Origin: Tamarix chinensis
Taxonomy: Eukaryota; Streptophyta; Magnoliopsida; Caryophyllales; Tamaricaceae
DNA: 64,000 nt
Assembly: GCA_030549775.1 (NCBI GenBank)
Contig: CM060173.1
Coordinates: 1 to 64,000, forward strand
Direction of reading: 5' to 3'
This document shows positions 34,377-45,262 of the stretch, one piece after another. A program made the position numbers and the translations under genes. Position 1 is the stretch's first letter, and the number at the start of each line of letters is the position of its first letter. The notes beneath the pieces were generated by a model. The model was not told the origin of the DNA, ran no database searches, and saw only the letters and a list, made by a program, of their open reading frames with translations.

Positions 34377-34467
34377 TGGTGGTAACATCCCCAAAATTTA
34401 TGGTTTTTGCTTATGCTAATCTTTAAATAAAATGAAATTTGTCAGTAGTAAATTTTGTGGTGTTACA

Positions 34468-35339
34468 TCATCTCTCGCTTCATATTCTTGTTGGGAGATA
34501 GGTGGTTCTTCTATTTCTTTATCTTCTTCCTTTTCACCATTTTCCAGTAAGCTTTCAATTTGAATGGAAGGACCTATTTCTTCCTCTTGAGATTCTGCAC
34601 ACTAGAACAACATTCATCAAAAGCAACATATATGAATTCTTCAACTAACATTGTTTGTTTGTTGAAGATCTGGTAAGCTTTACTATGTAGAGAGTACCCA
34701 ATAAAGATACCTTCATTAGCTTTAGAATCAAACTTACCGAGGTTGATTTTTCCATTATTGAGAACAAAGAACTTACAACCAAATGTGCGTAGATAACTCA
34801 CATTTGGTTTCTTACCTTTGTAGATCTCATAGGGTGTCTTTTTCAAGATGACCTGTATGAGTACTCTATTCATTATATAGTTTATAGTGGCAACAACTTC
34901 TGCCCAAAAATATTTTGGAAGCTTGGAGTCGTATAGCATTGTCCGTGTAACTTCCTCCAAGTTGTATTCTTCCTTTCCACCACCCCATTTTGTTGAGATG
35001 CTCTTGGTGTCAAGAAGTTGTGAGTGATGCCATTTTGGTCACAAAATTTCATGAATGTGGCATTCTCGAGCTCCTTGCCATGATCACTCCTTATGGCATG
35101 AATCATTGATCCTTTCTCTACTTGAATTTTTTTAGCAAGCACAAGAAAGGCATTAAAAGCATCATATTTAGTAGAAAGGAATAATGTCCATGTATATCTT
35201 GAGTAATCATCTATAATGACTAATGTATAGTTATAACCACCTATGCTAAGAGTCCTAGTAGGCCCAAACAAATCCATATGTAGCAATTGAGTGGTAGTCA
35301 CAATGTTTTTGGGTTTGAAGGTAACCCTATGTTATTTCT
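34468..35339 (-). pseudogene. SIRE-like pol: integrase
   Basis: 35301-34961 reads QLLHMDLFGPTRTLSIGG, VIIDDYSRYTW, AIRSDHGKELENATF and QQNGVVERKN, which supply the first Asp, second Asp and Glu of the D,D,E integrase core. The frame changes near 34960, where ACAACTTGGAG looks one T short. It then resumes as EEVTRTMLYDSKLPKYFWAE, TPYEIYKGKKPNVSYLRTFGC and GIFIGYSLHSKAYQIF to about 34590. Upstream of QLLHMD only about ten codons remain before the sequence changes to LTR-I material. LTR-D cuts the downstream side. Confidence 0.88.
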
Positions 35340-36935
35340 TGAGGTGGAAATCGGGTTGAGTGGGTCAGGTTTGGGTTGGGTCATAGTGGGTCAGGTCATT
35401 TTAGGTCATTGCTTTGTTTGGGTCGGGTCATTTCTGTTCCGGGTCATTTCGGGTTAATTTATCGGGTTGGGTCGAGTTCAGGTTAAACAAACTCGGGTTC
35501 AAGTCATTCCGGGTTAACTTGACTGGTAGGGTTGGGTTGGTTTCGGGTCATTTTCTGGTTCACATGACTAGGTGGGTTCGGCCCATTCGGGTCATTGCGT
35601 ACAATATGATGGGTTGGTCCCATTGAGTCTGAGTTGTTTCGGGTTAAGTTGATGGGTCGGGTCATTTCATGTAATTTGACGGGTTTGATTTGAGTAGTTA
35701 CGGGTTAACTTGATGGGTCGGGTCGGTCCACCGGCTAAAATAGTGGTCAAGAGTGTTTTGCCCTATTGAGTGATTCTGGTCCACTGCTATAATAGTGGGA
35801 GATTCTGGACTCGATAAACCAAACTTTGCATGGTAATAAGTCATGGGAAGGTACTAATTACTTACATTGGAACACCTCATGAGTCGGGGCCAATGATGAT
35901 ATATATTTTTCGGTCCACCAGTAATAATAGTGGTCAGGTGCGTCCTGCCCCATGGAATGTTTCCTATCCACCGGCTATAATAGTAGGGTTCCCATACTCA
36001 CATAGAATAAATATGAGAAATGTGTGAACCAGAAGTAAGATACATGGAAAGATACTAATTATTTATAGTGAAATACCATGTGAGTCAAGGCCAGTGAGGT
36101 TATATATATTTTCTGATCCACCGGCTATAATAGTGGTCAGGTGCGTTTTGTCCTACTTAGTGATTTCGGTCCACCAGCTATAATAGTGGTCAGGTGCATT
36201 CTACCCTATGGAGTGTTTTCGGTCTACCGACTATAATAGTGGGGTTCCTATACTCTCATGGAATTAATATAAAAGATGCGTAAGATAAATTATTAGTGTA
36301 AGTTCGGCCTAATCTTATAAATCTAAGTTATCTCTTGTATGCCTTACGTGTTTACCTTCTTGCATGGCCTTACTTGTGTGCTTCTTGCTGGTCTTACCCA
36401 TATGGTTACCTTACTTAATACGTAGTATACTGACCACCCATTTCATAGGTGTTGCTCATTCCCACGAACAGAGAGCCCTTATGATCTTGTGCAGGTAGGT
36501 GGGACCGTGTTTGATGCCTATAACGTACTGGATGCGTCAGGCGGGGATGTGTGCTGACCATTAGACCTACTTGGGGCCAAGAGTGGATGTTGGCCGGGCT
36601 CTCTTATTCCTGTTTACTAATGGTTCTTATTTTATTTCAATTTTGTTTTATAGCATTGTACCTTTTATCCCTTTTGGACACTTGATTATGTAGCTCGTTT
36701 TTTGTTGTAACAACTTTTAATCACGCACTCTGATTTTCATGTTATAAATACTTTGATTTCTATGAATTTGTGTTAAGTTTGTATAATGTCGTGTGGAAAC
36801 CTTTCTTTAGCCTTATGGTTAGTACGAGAATGGTCAGGGGCCGGACTTGTACTGATCACGGTAGTAGCACCCCCATGCTTGAATTTGTTTTAATTAAACA
36901 AAATTTTTTAATAGTAAAATTTTGGGGGCGTTACA
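35340..36935 (+). mobile_element. LTR-I: 5'-truncated family member
   Basis: The right end is clear: AAATTTTGGGGGCGTTACA stops at 36935, followed by copia gag sequence. Minisatellite copies (35725-36245), the CAGTATACTGACCACCC zone (about 36420-36450) and a type-2 terminal region (36815-36880) match LTR-C and LTR-F. The left boundary is uncertain: 35347-35725 is a GGGTC-rich repeat absent from the other copies. No TATA box or element start is present. No matching 5-bp duplication was found, consistent with truncation or deletion. Confidence 0.55.
35347..35725. repeat. GGGTCGGGT-rich repeat tract
   Basis: Repeated words GGGTCGGGTCATTTC, GGGTTAACTTGA and TGGGTCGGGT run for about 380 bases, G/T-rich on the + strand. 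It separates broken integrase from recognisable LTR-I sequence. It could be part of LTR-I's own start, or a separate repeat captured at a deletion junction. Confidence 0.55.
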
Positions 36936-37352
36936 CTCTTTGATTCCTATTTCCACTTGATCAAAGGAACCTCTTAAATTGAGTGGTCATGAGTGCTACT
37001 TCTTCATCATTTATAGGAGTTTTCTCTTCTCTTTTGTCATCTTCTTTCTCGCCTAGGTTGTTAGTTGTATCTTGTTGCCTTAAAGATGTTAAGGCTTTTA
37101 AAGCCAGAGGCTTATTTCTTCTTTCTTCTGCTCCATCCTCCAAATTTGATTGGTGAACCATAAGGTTGCCAAAAAGCTCCTCAAATGTCATTTTTCCCAA
37201 GTCTTTGGCCTCTTCAATTGATGTTACCTTAAGGATCCATTATTTTGTAATACCTTGTAAGATTTTTCTTACTTGTTATTCTTTAGTGATTTCCTTCCCC
37301 AAGGCCTTGAGATTGTTGATGATTGAGGTGAAGCAATTGCTCAGATTGCTGA
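36936..37352 (-). pseudogene. SIRE-like gag, middle segment
   Basis: Minus-strand reading from 37352 gives NLSNCFTSIINNLKALGKEITK, two stops, then SIEEAKDLGKMTFEELFGNL and the Lys/Glu-rich EKEDDKREEK region to about 36960. This matches the C-terminal part of copia-type gag (UBN2/retrotrans_gag). The CCHC zinc knuckle expected next is missing because LTR-I starts there. Upstream the frame continues across LTR-F at 46098. Confidence 0.75.
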
Positions 37353-38049
37353 TGTAACACCCCCAAAAAATTACAGTTGAAAATTTTCGTTTAATTTAAA
37401 CAAACATGAGTGCGGGGGTGCTACCGTTGTGATCAGTACAATCCCAGCCCTAGCCTGTCTCGTACCAAACACAAGGTTAAGGATAATTTCATAAGAATAT
37501 TAAGCAACTTGAAACAGAGATAAAACTAAAATACTCATAACACAAAAATCAGAGTGCGCGTTAAAAGTTGTACAGCCCAATAAAGTACTTAATCAAGTTC
37601 CTACGAAGGGTAAAAGGTACAGTACGATAAAACAAAATTAAAATGATACATAAGTAAACTAGAGTAAAAGAGAGAGTCTGGCTAACGTCACTCCCGATTC
37701 CCCATGCCCAGTCCAAAGCTCAACTCTCAGCCCCTCCCGATGCCTCACAAGTATCATAGGCATCGAAGATGGTGTCTTCTGCCTGCACAAACTCAGCAAG
37801 GACCTCTGCTCCTTGGAATGAGTAGCACCCATGAAACGAGTGGTCGATATGCTACATACTGAGCAAGGTAACCATGCATCTAAGGCCAAAAATAGAAGGG
37901 CATGTAATACAAGAAGGATCATTTAGACAACATACAAGCAATACAGATAATAAAGGTCATGTTATAGTCCAGTTAAACTCAATCATTAGTTCTCTGGTCA
38001 AAATGCTCATTTCACACCATGCTCTTTACAAGTCCATACGAGTGCAGGA

Positions 38050-38340
38050 ACACCACTATTATAATCGGTGGATCGGAAACATATAGGGTAGAACGCTCTT
38101 GACAACTATTATTGTAGGTGGATTGGTCTCTAAGGCAAAGTGCTCCTGGTCACTATTATGTCGGTGGATCGGTTTGGCCCCGACTCTCATGGTGTTTCAC
38201 TGTTAATACTTAATGTCTTTCCCATGTCTTATCATAAATTAGAGTTTGGTTTATTGAGCTCAGGATTCCCCCTACTATAGTCGGTGGATCGGAAACATAC
38301 AGGGCAGAACGCACCTAACCACTATTATATGCCGGTGGAT
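38050..38340. repeat. Minisatellite copies in LTR-F
   Basis: Five copies of CACTATTATA.TCGGTGGATCGG-like words with AGGGCAGAACGC linkers like those in LTR-A. The array is cut at 38344 by LTR-G. Confidence 0.65.
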
Positions 38341-39871
38341 TAATGAAATACCCCAAAACCCTAATTTAGAAAATTATGGTAAAATAAGGATTTATTAGAG
38401 AAATTAATTAAATAAATTATTTTATTAAAATAAAGGGAATTACTTAAGGTAACTCAAGGGGAAATAATAAATAATTTAATTAAGAAAAATTAGGGTGTTT
38501 TGCTAATTAAAATGGAATTTAAGGAAAATTTATTCAAAATATCCCAAATTAATCTAAAAAGTAATTTAATTATTATTTATCTAAATATTATTATTTTAAA
38601 TAATCAAAAATATCAAAATATCCTAAATACCCAACCAACCCATTATTTTTTCCTTTTCCTTTTTTCCTTTTTCTCCTTATTTTTCCTTTTTCTTTCTTTT
38701 CCCTCCTTTCTCCCTTTCTTTTTTTCCTTCGCCCCTAATTTAGGCCAACCCACACGGCCCAATCTCCTTTACTTCCTTTTCCCCCGTCTCACACAACCCA
38801 AGGCCCACCTCCCTCTTCTTTCCCTCGCCAACTGCTCGGTTCTCTCTCCCTCTTTTCTTTCTTTTCTTTTTCCCGGACCGCTTGTTATAGCCCTATCTTC
38901 TTCCTCCCCCCTGTACGACTTGCAGCCCTGATTTGCAGCCCAAATCTCTATGGCCACCACCAAACAGCCCATCCTTTCCCTCTCTCACTCGTCATTTTCT
39001 TTCCTTTTTTTTACCCAACCAATCTCCTCCCTCCTCACTCATGCCTGCCCCCTTTCCTTTCTCTCCCCTGACCACCAACTCTCCCTACCATGGCAAACTG
39101 TGCCGCCTGCCGCCGCCTGCCGCCGCCTGCCGCCGCCTGCCGGTGGTCCTGCCTCACCTTCCCCTTCTTGTTCTCTTCCCCCTATGTTGTTTTTTCCCTC
39201 CAATTAGCCTATGTATACCCCATAAGCAACCCCAAAATCAGATTCCTTTCGTAGCCCAAAAATTTCCCCCTTTTGCGCCACCTCTTGATCAAACGACCGC
39301 CCCATCACCACCGCCCGAGCCACCCATTGAGCCTTTCCTTGCATCACTCTCTACCAAACTAAGCCTTCTTCTGCTCTCAATTTTCCCTACACAAGCCACT
39401 CCGGTTGTGCAAAGTCCACCTCCCAATCAGCCTGCCTAGACCACCGCCGCCCTTCGCACCACCGTCCACCGCCAATTCCGCCACAACCAACACCCCCTCT
39501 ACCCTCCAAAACAACTAGGGGAGCTTCCTCTACCTCCCTTTTTCCCTGCCACCCTCTCCTTCTCCCTTCTCCTCCCTCCACCACCTTCAATCACCACACC
39601 CACCACCGTGTGCCACCCCCTTTGGCTACACCACCACCTCCATTCCAACCCTCTCCACCTGAGGCACCCACCACCACCTCAATCACCCCCTCATTCCCTC
39701 TCTCTTAGCCTAGACAACCACCTATCCCTCGCTCTTCTCCCTCCACCACCGCAGCATGTCGTCGCCTATGCCGCCACCGTCCCTAGGTGGTACTCTAACC
39801 TCCCCAACCCCTAAACCTTTTTTATACAAGTGTTAGTAAATTTTAGTAGTATTAATGGTATTATCCTTAAT

Positions 39872-39874
39872 ATT

Positions 39875-39912
<38 letters not shown>

Positions 39913-40074
39913 TATTATTATTATTATGTTATCATTATTATTATTTAACCTAACTTCAGAATTATTCTAACCAATATTATTATTATTTTTAAGGGTCGAT
40001 AACCTTATTATTATTATGATTATCATTATTTTTATTATCATTATTATTATCATTGTTACTATTATTATTATTAC

Positions 40075-40104
<30 letters not shown>
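39872..40104. repeat. (ATC)n and (ATT)n microsatellites in LTR-G
   Basis: ATC repeat at about 39872-39911 followed by ATT-rich sequence and an ATT run near 40071-40104. This is the same relative position as in the other module-bearing copies, between leader and exon-like block. Confidence 0.9.
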
Positions 40105-40106
<2 letters not shown>

Positions 40107-40352
40107 TGAAGCTATTACCTTTAGTAATATGAATATCGCTATAATTACTTTAACATAAACCATTGTAGTTACTAAGACTTATTTTGATTAGTAGTAGCAT
40201 GATTAGCTACTTTAAGAATAATGACCCTATTTTTACTTATAAAACTACTATTATCATTATTAGCCCTAATAGTAGGTTATGATAAGGGTAAGGTAGGGAT
40301 AATGATAATTTTGGTAAAAGGGAGATTAACCCATAGTATTTCCTTTTTATAG

Positions 40353-40414
40353 GTGAATCAAGTCAAAACCCTAAGGAGGCGTAGGAACGTGCTCCAAGAC
40401 TGGTGTCGTATTAG
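40353..40414 (+). promoter_or_regulatory. Exon-like conserved block of LTR-G
   Basis: The clearest copy: TCCTTTTTATAG precedes (a good splice acceptor with its pyrimidine run), then a 62-base block starting GTGAATCAAG with CCCTAAGGAGGCG and the palindrome variant GGAACGTGCTCC (40384-40395), ending ATTAG and followed by GTAAGGATG (a good donor). No long ORF runs through it. If spliced, it would be a short internal exon of the LTR leader RNA. Confidence 0.55.
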
Positions 40415-41594
40415 GTAAGGATGTGGCTAAGAACAACTATGTGTGTATTATGTGCCCTATGTGCCATGTGTTATGCCATGTTGTATACTTTGTTATTATG
40501 ATGACTAATTATTGTAGTGAAGCTTGTAGTTGAGGTATGCTTATGTGAATTCCTTATGACATGTGTACAATGATTATATATGTTGTGCTTATGATGTTAT
40601 ATGATTTGAGCCTCTAGGACATGCATGCTAGGATTTTTAATAATATGATATGGGTTGAAAGGATAAAAAGGAAAAAATGGGAAGTGAGTTCACTAATGGG
40701 GACATGAGGTTGACCTAATTATCTCATAATCTATAAGGGGAAAATAAAAGGAGGTTATGATCAAAATGAATGAGTGACGTGAATCTTGCATGGGAAATTT
40801 CTAGGGTTTGCATGGGATGGATGGAGTCTGCATGGGGATGATCTTTACATGAGAAATTTTTTTTTAGGGCGTGAGTAAGGTAAGGGGAGAGTTGTGGAGT
40901 GATTGGAGACTTAGGGTGAAAAATAGTACATAGGTTGGTATAAGGGTGTAAAGGGGACCTGGTTAGGGTTTGGGAGGAAACCCTAATCTGAGGGGGAATG
41001 TAAAAGTAAAAATAATTGAGGAAGAGTGGAGTATTTGATAAGAGTGGAAACTTATTATATGAGGGATGACTATGGGGGTCATGGGAAAGAAGAGATGTTA
41101 GGTGAAGAATGGAGAGGTGACTTGTGGGGGAAGAAAGGTGTTAGGGTTTAGAGTGGCCAACTAGGGTTTCACGGTCACATGTATAATCGATGAGTAAAGT
41201 GATATGATTTGGGTTGAATCTAAATGAGATGAGGTGTTGGGTGATAAAATAAATAATGGTAGTGTAAGTTAGAGGAAGGTTGGACCACATAGGTCCAATT
41301 AGGGTTTCAAGGGAAAACCCTAGGGAGTGGTACTAAGTGGATTTGGATGTCATAAGGTGATGGGCCTTAACCCACACCCTTAGGAGTTAGGTTTTTGTTA
41401 TGATTAAATGGAAGGAGGAATGGATTTTGGGGTATGATAGGAGGCGCAAAAGTCTCAAGGTATTTGACGGGCCCTCTTGGGAGGATAGAAGTAGAAGGTT
41501 GGTGACATGCATGTCAAGGGTGAAAGTTTTATTGAATAAGACACGATTAAGATACTAACCGTTTAAAGAGGAAGATTATTGATCCGGGCCCAGA

Positions 41595-41935
41595 CCGATC
41601 CACCGGCATAATAGTGGACAGATGCCGGGGTGCCCTAGAGACCGATCCACTGGCATATAATAGTGGTCAGGAGCATTCTACCCTGTACGTTTTCAATCCA
41701 TCGGATATAATAGTTGGGGATCCCGAGATCAATAAACCAAACCCTAAGTTACAATAAATCATGGGAAAGATACTATGTAATTACAATGGAACACTATGAG
41801 AGTCGGGGCCAAACCAATCCACTGGCATAATAGTGGCTAGGAGCATTTTGCCCTAGAGACGGACCCATCGGCAAAAATAGTGGTCAGGAGCGTTCTGCCT
41901 TGTATGTTTCCGATCCACCATCTATAATAGTTGGA
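41595..41935. repeat. Minisatellite copies in LTR-G
   Basis: Five to six copies of GATCCACCGGCATAATAGTGG-like words, with GGAGCATT.TGCCCTAGAGAC linkers. Confidence 0.65.
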
Positions 41936-42519
41936 TTTCCACACTTGCATGGATTGATAAAGAGTATGGTATGAAATGAATATATTTACCAGAGATCTAA
42001 AGAATAAGTTTATCTGGACCATAGACCGACCTTCATTATCTGTATTGTTGTATGATGTCAATATGATCATGCTTGTGTTATATGCCTTATATGTTTGGTC
42101 TTAGCTGCATGGTTACCTTACTCAGTACACAACGTACTGACCACCTGTTTCATGGGTGCTTCTCATTCCCACGAGTAGAGGACCCACCTAAGTTTATGCA
42201 GGTAGGAGATGATATCTTTGATGCCTATGACACTTACGAGGCATTAGGAGGGGCTGAGAGTTAAGCCTAGACATGTCCTAGGGATAGAGAGTGACCTAGC
42301 CAGATTCTATCTTTCATTTCATTTTACCCTGTATCGTTTTATTTTAGTTATGTTCTATCGTACGGTATTTTCTATCTTTGGAAACTTTAATTACTTACTC
42401 CTTGGATTGTAACTCTTTTAACCGCACTCTGATTTCTGTATGGTGAATGATTCAGTTATTTTATGAATTCTCATTTTAAGTATCAAATTGTTTTTTATGC
42501 TAATCCTCTTCAGCCTTAG

Positions 42520-42565
42520 CACTTGGTACTAGAACAGTAGGAGTGAACCAGTCTAGTACTAAGTG
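42520..42565 (+). other. Terminal hairpin of LTR-G
   Basis: CACTTGGTAC at 42520-42529 pairs with GTACTAAGTG at 42556-42565, followed by GTGGCAGTAACATCCCC as in LTR-D. Confidence 0.6.
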
Positions 42566-43814
42566 TGGCAGTAACATCCCCAGAATTCATAGTTTTGTTA
42601 TTTCGCTTCTGTTAAACCTTTTCATTAAATGAAACTTTTTAGTAGTAAATTTTGGGAGTGTTACAATCTTAACTGAATCTTATTTAATATATGTTTTCAC
42701 CCTAGATATGCATGTTATTTGGACTACCTGCTCACACAATCCGTCTACTCCCATTCTCCTAAGAGGGAACATCCCATATCGTGGGACCTTTGCACCTCCT
42801 AACACATCCTGACATATTTTCCCTTTTCAACTTACTCACCACGAATACCTAACTCCTAAGTGTGTGGGTTAAGGCCCACTTCCTTATGCCACCTAAGGTC
42901 AACGTCACCATCGCCCCCTAGGGTTTTTCCCAAAAACCCTAATTGGGCCTAAATGGCCCATCCTTCCTCTATCTCACACATCTAAAGCTCCTTTACCACC
43001 CAACACATCACCTCACTTAGATTCAACCTCAAGCATTCTACTTTACTTTCCATTTGCACATGTGACCATGAAACCCTAGTTGGATACCCAAACCCTAACA
43101 CCTTTCTTTTCCCATATATCACCTCTCCATTACTCACCTACCATCATCTCTTCCACATGACACCCACACTCACCCTCCATGTGATATTCTCCACTCTTGC
43201 CCCATATTCCACTCCCCTCTATTATTTTTCACTTCCAAAATCTCCTCTATTCAGGGTTTTCCTCCCAATCCCTAGCCAAGTTCCTTATGCACCTTTATAC
43301 CAACTTACGTACTATTTTTCACCCAAGGAATCCAATCACCCCCAAAAACTATTCCCTTACCTTAATTACACCCAAGGAAACTTTTACTATATAAATATCA
43401 TCCCCATACAAACTCCATCCATCCCATGCAAACCCCAAACTTCCCCATGTAAGATTCACTCCACTCTTTTATTTTGTCCATATTTTTCTTTTATTTGTCC
43501 TCTCATGGATCATGAGATAATTAGGTCATTCTCATATCCCTTTAATCAACTCACTTTCCTTTTTCATCCTTTCATCCCCATTCCATCTCATTAAACCATA
43601 TTAGCATGCTTGTCCTAGAGGGCCATATCACGTAATACCACAAGCACAACATACACATCATTTTACACATGCCATAAGGAAGTCACATAATCATACCTTA
43701 AATCCACGCTATGCTACAAGTAAGCAATCATAATAATATAAGGTACACAACATAACATAACTCATGGAATACAAGGCACATAATACATACAAGCGGCTTT
43801 AACTACATCCTTAC

Positions 43815-43876
43815 CTAAAATGATGCCCGGCTTGGAGCACGCTCCTATGCCTCCTTAGGGTTTTGACTTGATTCAC
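43815..43876 (-). promoter_or_regulatory. Exon-like conserved block of LTR-F
   Basis: A 62-base block bounded on the minus strand by CTTATAG|GTGAATC and TTTTAG|GTAAGGATG. The palindrome GGAGCGTGCTCC (43834-43845 on +) is intact. It is nearly identical in border sequence to LTR-G, although the two copies are in opposite orientation and have different terminal types. Confidence 0.5.
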
Positions 43877-43965
43877 CTATAAGAGGAAAATACTAAGGGT
43901 TAACTTCCCTCAAACCAATATTATCATTATTTCCTACTTTACCCTTATCATAACCTAGTATTAAG

Positions 43966-43967
<2 letters not shown>

Positions 43968-44020
<53 letters not shown>

Positions 44021-44270
44021 GTTTTATAAGTAAAAGTAGGGATATTATTCTTAAAGTAGCTAATCATGCTACTACTAGTCAAAATAGGTCTTGGTAGTTA
44101 TATTGGTTCATGTTAAAGTATTATTAGCAATATTTTTATTACTAAATATAATAGCTTTAATATCAATAATAATGTTAATAATAGTGATAATACTAATAAT
44201 AACCCAAATCTTAATAATAATAATAATAATAGTAATACTAAAGTAGTGACCATAATGATAATGTGGATGA

Positions 44271-44322
<52 letters not shown>
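43968..44322. repeat. (AAT)n and (GTA)n microsatellites in LTR-F
   Basis: AAT run at 43968-44020 and AGT run at 44271-44322. More AAT/GAT-rich sequence continues to about 44640. The Asp/Ser-rich frame at 44263-44526 is a microsatellite artefact. Confidence 0.9.
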
Positions 44323-44323
<1 letters not shown>

Positions 44324-45254
44324 ATATAGGTAATAATAACAATGATGATAGTAATGATGATGATGATGACAATGATAATGGTTTTAACCTTAATAATAAT
44401 AGTCATAAGGGTTCTAATAATCATAATATTAGTAACATTAGTAGTAATAGGGCCGAAGTTAATGTAATGATGATGATGATGATGATACTTCAAATCTTAG
44501 TAATAGTAATGATAGGGTTCGAATAATCATGTTAATATTAGCATTAGTAATAATAGTTCCCAAGTTAATAATAATAATAATAATAGTAATAATGATGATG
44601 ATAATGATGATGATATTAACAAAAATAAAATAATTAATAATTAAATAAATTATTTTTAAAGGTTAGGGAGGCTAAGACACAACCTAGGGGCGGCGTCGCC
44701 GGCAATGCCGATGGAGGAGGAAGGGAAGTGGGAAAAGTGGATTTCTAGGCTAAGAGAGGGGGAGTGAGAGGGTGGCTGTGGTGGTGGTGGATTCTCTTGG
44801 TTGAGGGGGTTGGAACGGTGGTGGTGGCACAGCAAAGGTGGCGGCGTAGGTAGTGGTTGTTGTGGTGGCTGAAGGTGGTTAGGAAGGAGGGAGGATGAAG
44901 GAGAGGGAGACAAGGCAAAAAGAAGGTAGGATAAGGTAGAGGGGACTTTTTTGGATGTTTTGGGAGGTAGGGGAGTGGTGGATGTGGTGGGGATGGCAAT
45001 GCATGACGGCGAGGGGTGCAAAGTGGCAGATTGAGCGGCCGACTTTGCATGGCTAAGGCGGCTCGCACAGGGAGAATTAGAGGTTGTGAGTGGTGTGGTT
45101 CGTTGTGGAGGGTGGTATAGGGAGGATGTTGGCAGTTGTTTCAGGTGGCGACACTCGGAGACCGTGGCGAAGAAAGCGTCTGAAGAGGCGGTGGCGCAAG
45201 GGAGGTAAATTTCTAGGCAAGAAAAGGAAGCTCAACTAAGGTGTCAGTTGGGGG

Positions 45255-45262
45255 TATTTATA
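45255..45262 (-). promoter_or_regulatory. TATA box of LTR-F
   Basis: TATTTATA on +, TATAAATA followed by CCCC on the minus strand, 835 bases from the element start at 46097. Confidence 0.6.

Larger units (their letters stand above)
24309..34467 (+). mobile_element. LTR-D: long solo-LTR-like unit, split by LTR-E
   Basis: Starts TGTAATACCCGAAATT and ends AAATTTTGTGGTGTTACA on +. Removing LTR-E and its duplicated 5 bp leaves about 4.9 kb. It consists of an AT-rich start (24309-24600), a polypyrimidine tract (24620-24690), a C-rich leader (24690-25663), then after LTR-E a continuation with a 30-bp tandem region (31720-32470), minisatellite copies (33440-33710) and the hairpin (34331-34376). It has no 62-bp exon-like block and no trinucleotide cluster. 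It shares the 30-bp tandem region with LTR-H, so the two form a subgroup. Confidence 0.75.
24304..34472. repeat. 5-bp target-site duplication TCATC around LTR-D
   Basis: TCATC at 24304-24308 and at 34468-34472, directly abutting the TG and CA ends of LTR-D. Perfect match across 10 kb, including the nested LTR-E. Confidence 0.9.
38344..42665 (+). mobile_element. LTR-G: long solo-LTR-like unit (4322 bp) nested in LTR-F
   Basis: Starts TGAAATACCCCAAAACCC and ends AAATTTTGGGAGTGTTACA on +. Polypyrimidine tract 38640-38730, degenerate TATA (TATGTATACCCC) near 39208, C-rich leader to about 39810, trinucleotide runs (39872-40104), exon-like block 40353-40414, G-rich body, minisatellite copies 41595-41935, and hairpin 42520-42565. 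Flanking pentamers are ATTAA and ATCTT, so no clear target duplication remains. The host LTR-F also seems to have lost some sequence at this junction. It is opposite in orientation to LTR-F. Confidence 0.75.

Noticed and set aside
38500..39814. Frames of 143 and 168 codons in the C-rich leader of LTR-G
   Set aside because: Low-complexity Pro/Ser/Leu/Phe-rich translations from polypyrimidine DNA, not conserved in LTR-C, F or E.
44113..44526. Overlapping Ile/Thr-rich and Asp/Ser-rich frames
   Set aside because: Both are direct translations of AAT/GTA microsatellite sequence.
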